DNA of 64,000 nt from assembly GCA_004802705.1 (NCBI GenBank), contig SGPL01000017.1:62001-126000 (forward strand), given 5' to 3'. Shown piece after piece: positions 61,886 to 64,000 of this stretch. This DNA comes from Bondarzewia mesenterica. Its lineage: Eukaryota > Basidiomycota > Agaricomycetes > Russulales > Bondarzewiaceae. The notes below the pieces were generated by a model. The model saw only the letters and a program-made list of their open reading frames with translations. It had not been told where the DNA came from and did not search any database. Positions within the stretch are counted from its first letter, which is position 1. Each line of letters starts with the position of its first letter. A program made the translations under genes and the position numbers.

Positions 61886-64000
61886 TGGCTGCCGGGTGTG
61901 AAGTTGTGTGCGTGTACGATAACTTGAGCACGGGGCGCACATTTGGGGGGAATATCAGCGGTGGGATTGAGTTTGGGGCCTGGTGGAGAGGGTGAGCGCG
62001 TGCACGCCATCGGCATCGGCGCAGGAGCACTGCCCTTGCCATTTCTGACGAGGCGCCCAAGAGATCGGGCGGGGATGTCGAAGAAGAAGTGCGTAAAGAG
62101 ACAGAAGAGGGTTGCGGATATCGACACCCCTTCACACGCGCGCAGATCCATCCCAATTTGAAGTCAGCTGTTGAAACGTTGATTGTCGAGGCTGGAATAT
62201 TATCATCATTTTTAAAAGATTGTCGGTGCGCTCGTGAGGAGGGGGACACGGACCCGGCGACGCAGATGAGAATGAAACGACCATGATTGGTTGCGGCGTG
62301 CGATGTGTCCGAGCCATGAACTTCCTCCCCCCGACCCGGAATATAGGCTCCCACTCCCAGCGGGCGCGATTCAGGTCGCCGAAGATCCTCCCAACACGTC
62401 CATCGACGGGAATCTGTCTTTTCCCAATCCGGGAGGGCGCTGGCTGCACAGGTCACTCGCACACGGCCACCCTACGTACGTACACCACGCAAGCCTTCAG
62501 TCTGACGATACCGCCCGCACGTCAGAGGCGCGCTGCCCAGACTCCGAGTCTCCAGCCGCGACGCAGGGATCGCGCCAAGCGCCACTCGAACGACGGGGCA
62601 GCGCAGCCCCTGCGATGCATGCCAGCCGCGGACACCCTCTGCATCCTCCCGCCACCCAGCGTAAGTACGGGAGTCGATCAACCCCCGCCAGCGTCAGTCA
62701 AGATCTGTCCTCGTTTCCGATCAGAAAATCGAGCATTCTTTTTTTTCGNTTNGGTTTGGTTTGGTTTGGCTGACAGCTCGACAAGGTTCACACGTTCAAT
62801 ATTCAATCTACGCGTTTTCGCATCGAATTCGAAGAGTGAAAAGGTTGGGATATATTGCAACACACCCGGGTCCCAGGAAGCTTATATGCAGGAAGCGACG
62901 CAGCGGGACGGGCGAGGAGAGACCTCCTGCGGGGACAGAGCGATGGGGGGTCTGACGTCTGGACCGGGAACGGACGAGCACCTGGCACCGGAATCGAAAT
63001 TTGGGTATTAATTAGTTCGACTATATATTGAACGTGGACGGGAACCTGCCATGAGCGGACGGTACGAGTCTGCGGTCGAGTCTTGCTGCATCGGGCTACC
63101 GTCTTGTCTTTCTCGTCCCGCCCGACTGCGAGCACTGATGGGCCTGCTCCACGACCACCATGCCAGGCAGCTCTATGAGACAGTGCCCGAGTGGTCCACG
63201 AATGACAGTCCGAGCTTGTCACTGTTGGGTTCTGCGCCCGGACACAGATGTGCGCATGCGCACGCCACCCCAGATCCCACCCAAGATCTGAACGTTGAGC
63301 ATCCCAACCCTTGGGGGAGGGAGGTGCAGGTGCCATCAGACGACAACGCAGATCTGATCTGGTAGGTCATTCACCCGATTCAGACGTGCTCGACAGCTCA
63401 CCATCGGACGTTGCACGCACGCACACGGCAGCCTCGATTTCTCACCTGGAATCCATTGATATGATATAACGCTCTACGAGTCATGCGTATCGTATCATCA
63501 TCGAGTGCGTACCCACACCTTCCACCAAAAAGAAAAGTCCTTCGTCATCGTTCTCGAGCGCGACCACTCAAGAAAAGTCAACCACGCGGGGCCCACGCAC
63601 GGACTGACCGTCTTTTTTTTCCCGTTCGAACAACAACACTGCCTGGCGCAGGGAGCGGGGAAAGATCACGCTGAACGATAGATCAAGGGCTCAGGAATGG
63701 AAGAGAAACGCGCGAGGCAAAAAATAAATAAACATCACGTGGGGTTTGGTGGTGGATCCCTCCCTCGCCAGTGGCGACTTTCAATCAATCACGCTGCAGG
63801 CTGGTGTTATCAGGAAGAACGGTACAAAGAATGGGTGAGAACGACGTTGCGTATGTTACAATGTCTGTTTCGCGGCGATCAGTGTCGACCTTCCCTCCGA
63901 CGTCAGTGATGCAGACAACGCACTCATCGTGACTAGTCCGCCTCAAGCTGGCTCTGGCACTGGAGCGAATTTGTGCTTGTTCTTCGAAGCATAATCTGTT
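61886..64000. other. Intergenic, no gene supported
   Basis: 2.1 kb without a recognisable protein. Longer frames (62283-63011 plus, 62803-63336 minus) are Pro/Arg/Ser-rich and look like random G/C-rich frames. They overlap each other, and the first contains ambiguous bases. Confidence 0.5.
62753..62770. repeat. (GGTTT)n microsatellite
   Basis: Three to four GGTTT units next to two ambiguous bases and a T run. Confidence 0.7.

Noticed and set aside
62283..63011. 242-codon open frame on the plus strand
   Set aside because: Composition is random G/C-rich (Arg, Pro, Ser), it overlaps other equally long frames on both strands, and it runs over ambiguous bases.

Overview
The window is nuclear DNA of a basidiomycete fungus, most probably an Agaricomycete. 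The genes are compact and carry many short introns of about 50-60 bp with fungal GT...AG borders. Several products are typical of mushroom-forming fungi. The assembly is a draft: N characters are scattered through it (worst at 53.8-56.7 kb), and at least four genes are knocked out of frame by a single extra base in an A/T homopolymer. Gene models were spliced by eye. Exon junctions were accepted where reading phase and family conservation agreed on both sides.

Layout. 0-2 kb: a 618 bp non-autonomous DNA transposon with 33 bp inverted ends and an 8 bp target duplication. 2-21 kb: Mo25/Hym1 (+), DNA polymerase epsilon catalytic subunit (-, nine exons), ribosomal protein L24 (-), a Ser/Pro-rich protein (+), a PlsC-type acyltransferase (-) and a secreted SGNH/GDSL esterase (-). 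21-32 kb is gene-poor and accessory-looking: a duplicated 130 bp unit, two divergent copies of an unrecognised 120-residue protein, a four-helix membrane protein and an ML-domain (NPC2-like) sterol/lipid transfer protein. 32-46 kb: IPI1 (+), a secreted double-psi beta-barrel protein (-), eIF3h (-), a CDF zinc transporter (+) and a probable Mediator subunit 5 (-). 46-62 kb is dense: a GRIP-domain golgin (-), two poorly characterised genes (-), PEX14 (-), mitochondrial EF-Tu (+), glycine cleavage H protein (+), a complex I ESSS subunit (-), a NatD-type histone acetyltransferase (-) and RIO2 kinase (+). 62-64 kb shows no gene I can support.

The identified genes are mostly conserved housekeeping functions and form no evident cluster. 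Ribosome production and translation recur (RPL24, IPI1, RIO2, eIF3h), as do mitochondrial functions (EF-Tu, GCV3, the complex I subunit), but this is unlikely to mean more than chance neighbourhood. The most novel item is the pair of 120-residue paralogues at 24.7-25.1 kb (-) and 31.4-31.8 kb (+). They share exactly the same exon lengths and the same phase-2 intron, although their sequences are strongly diverged.
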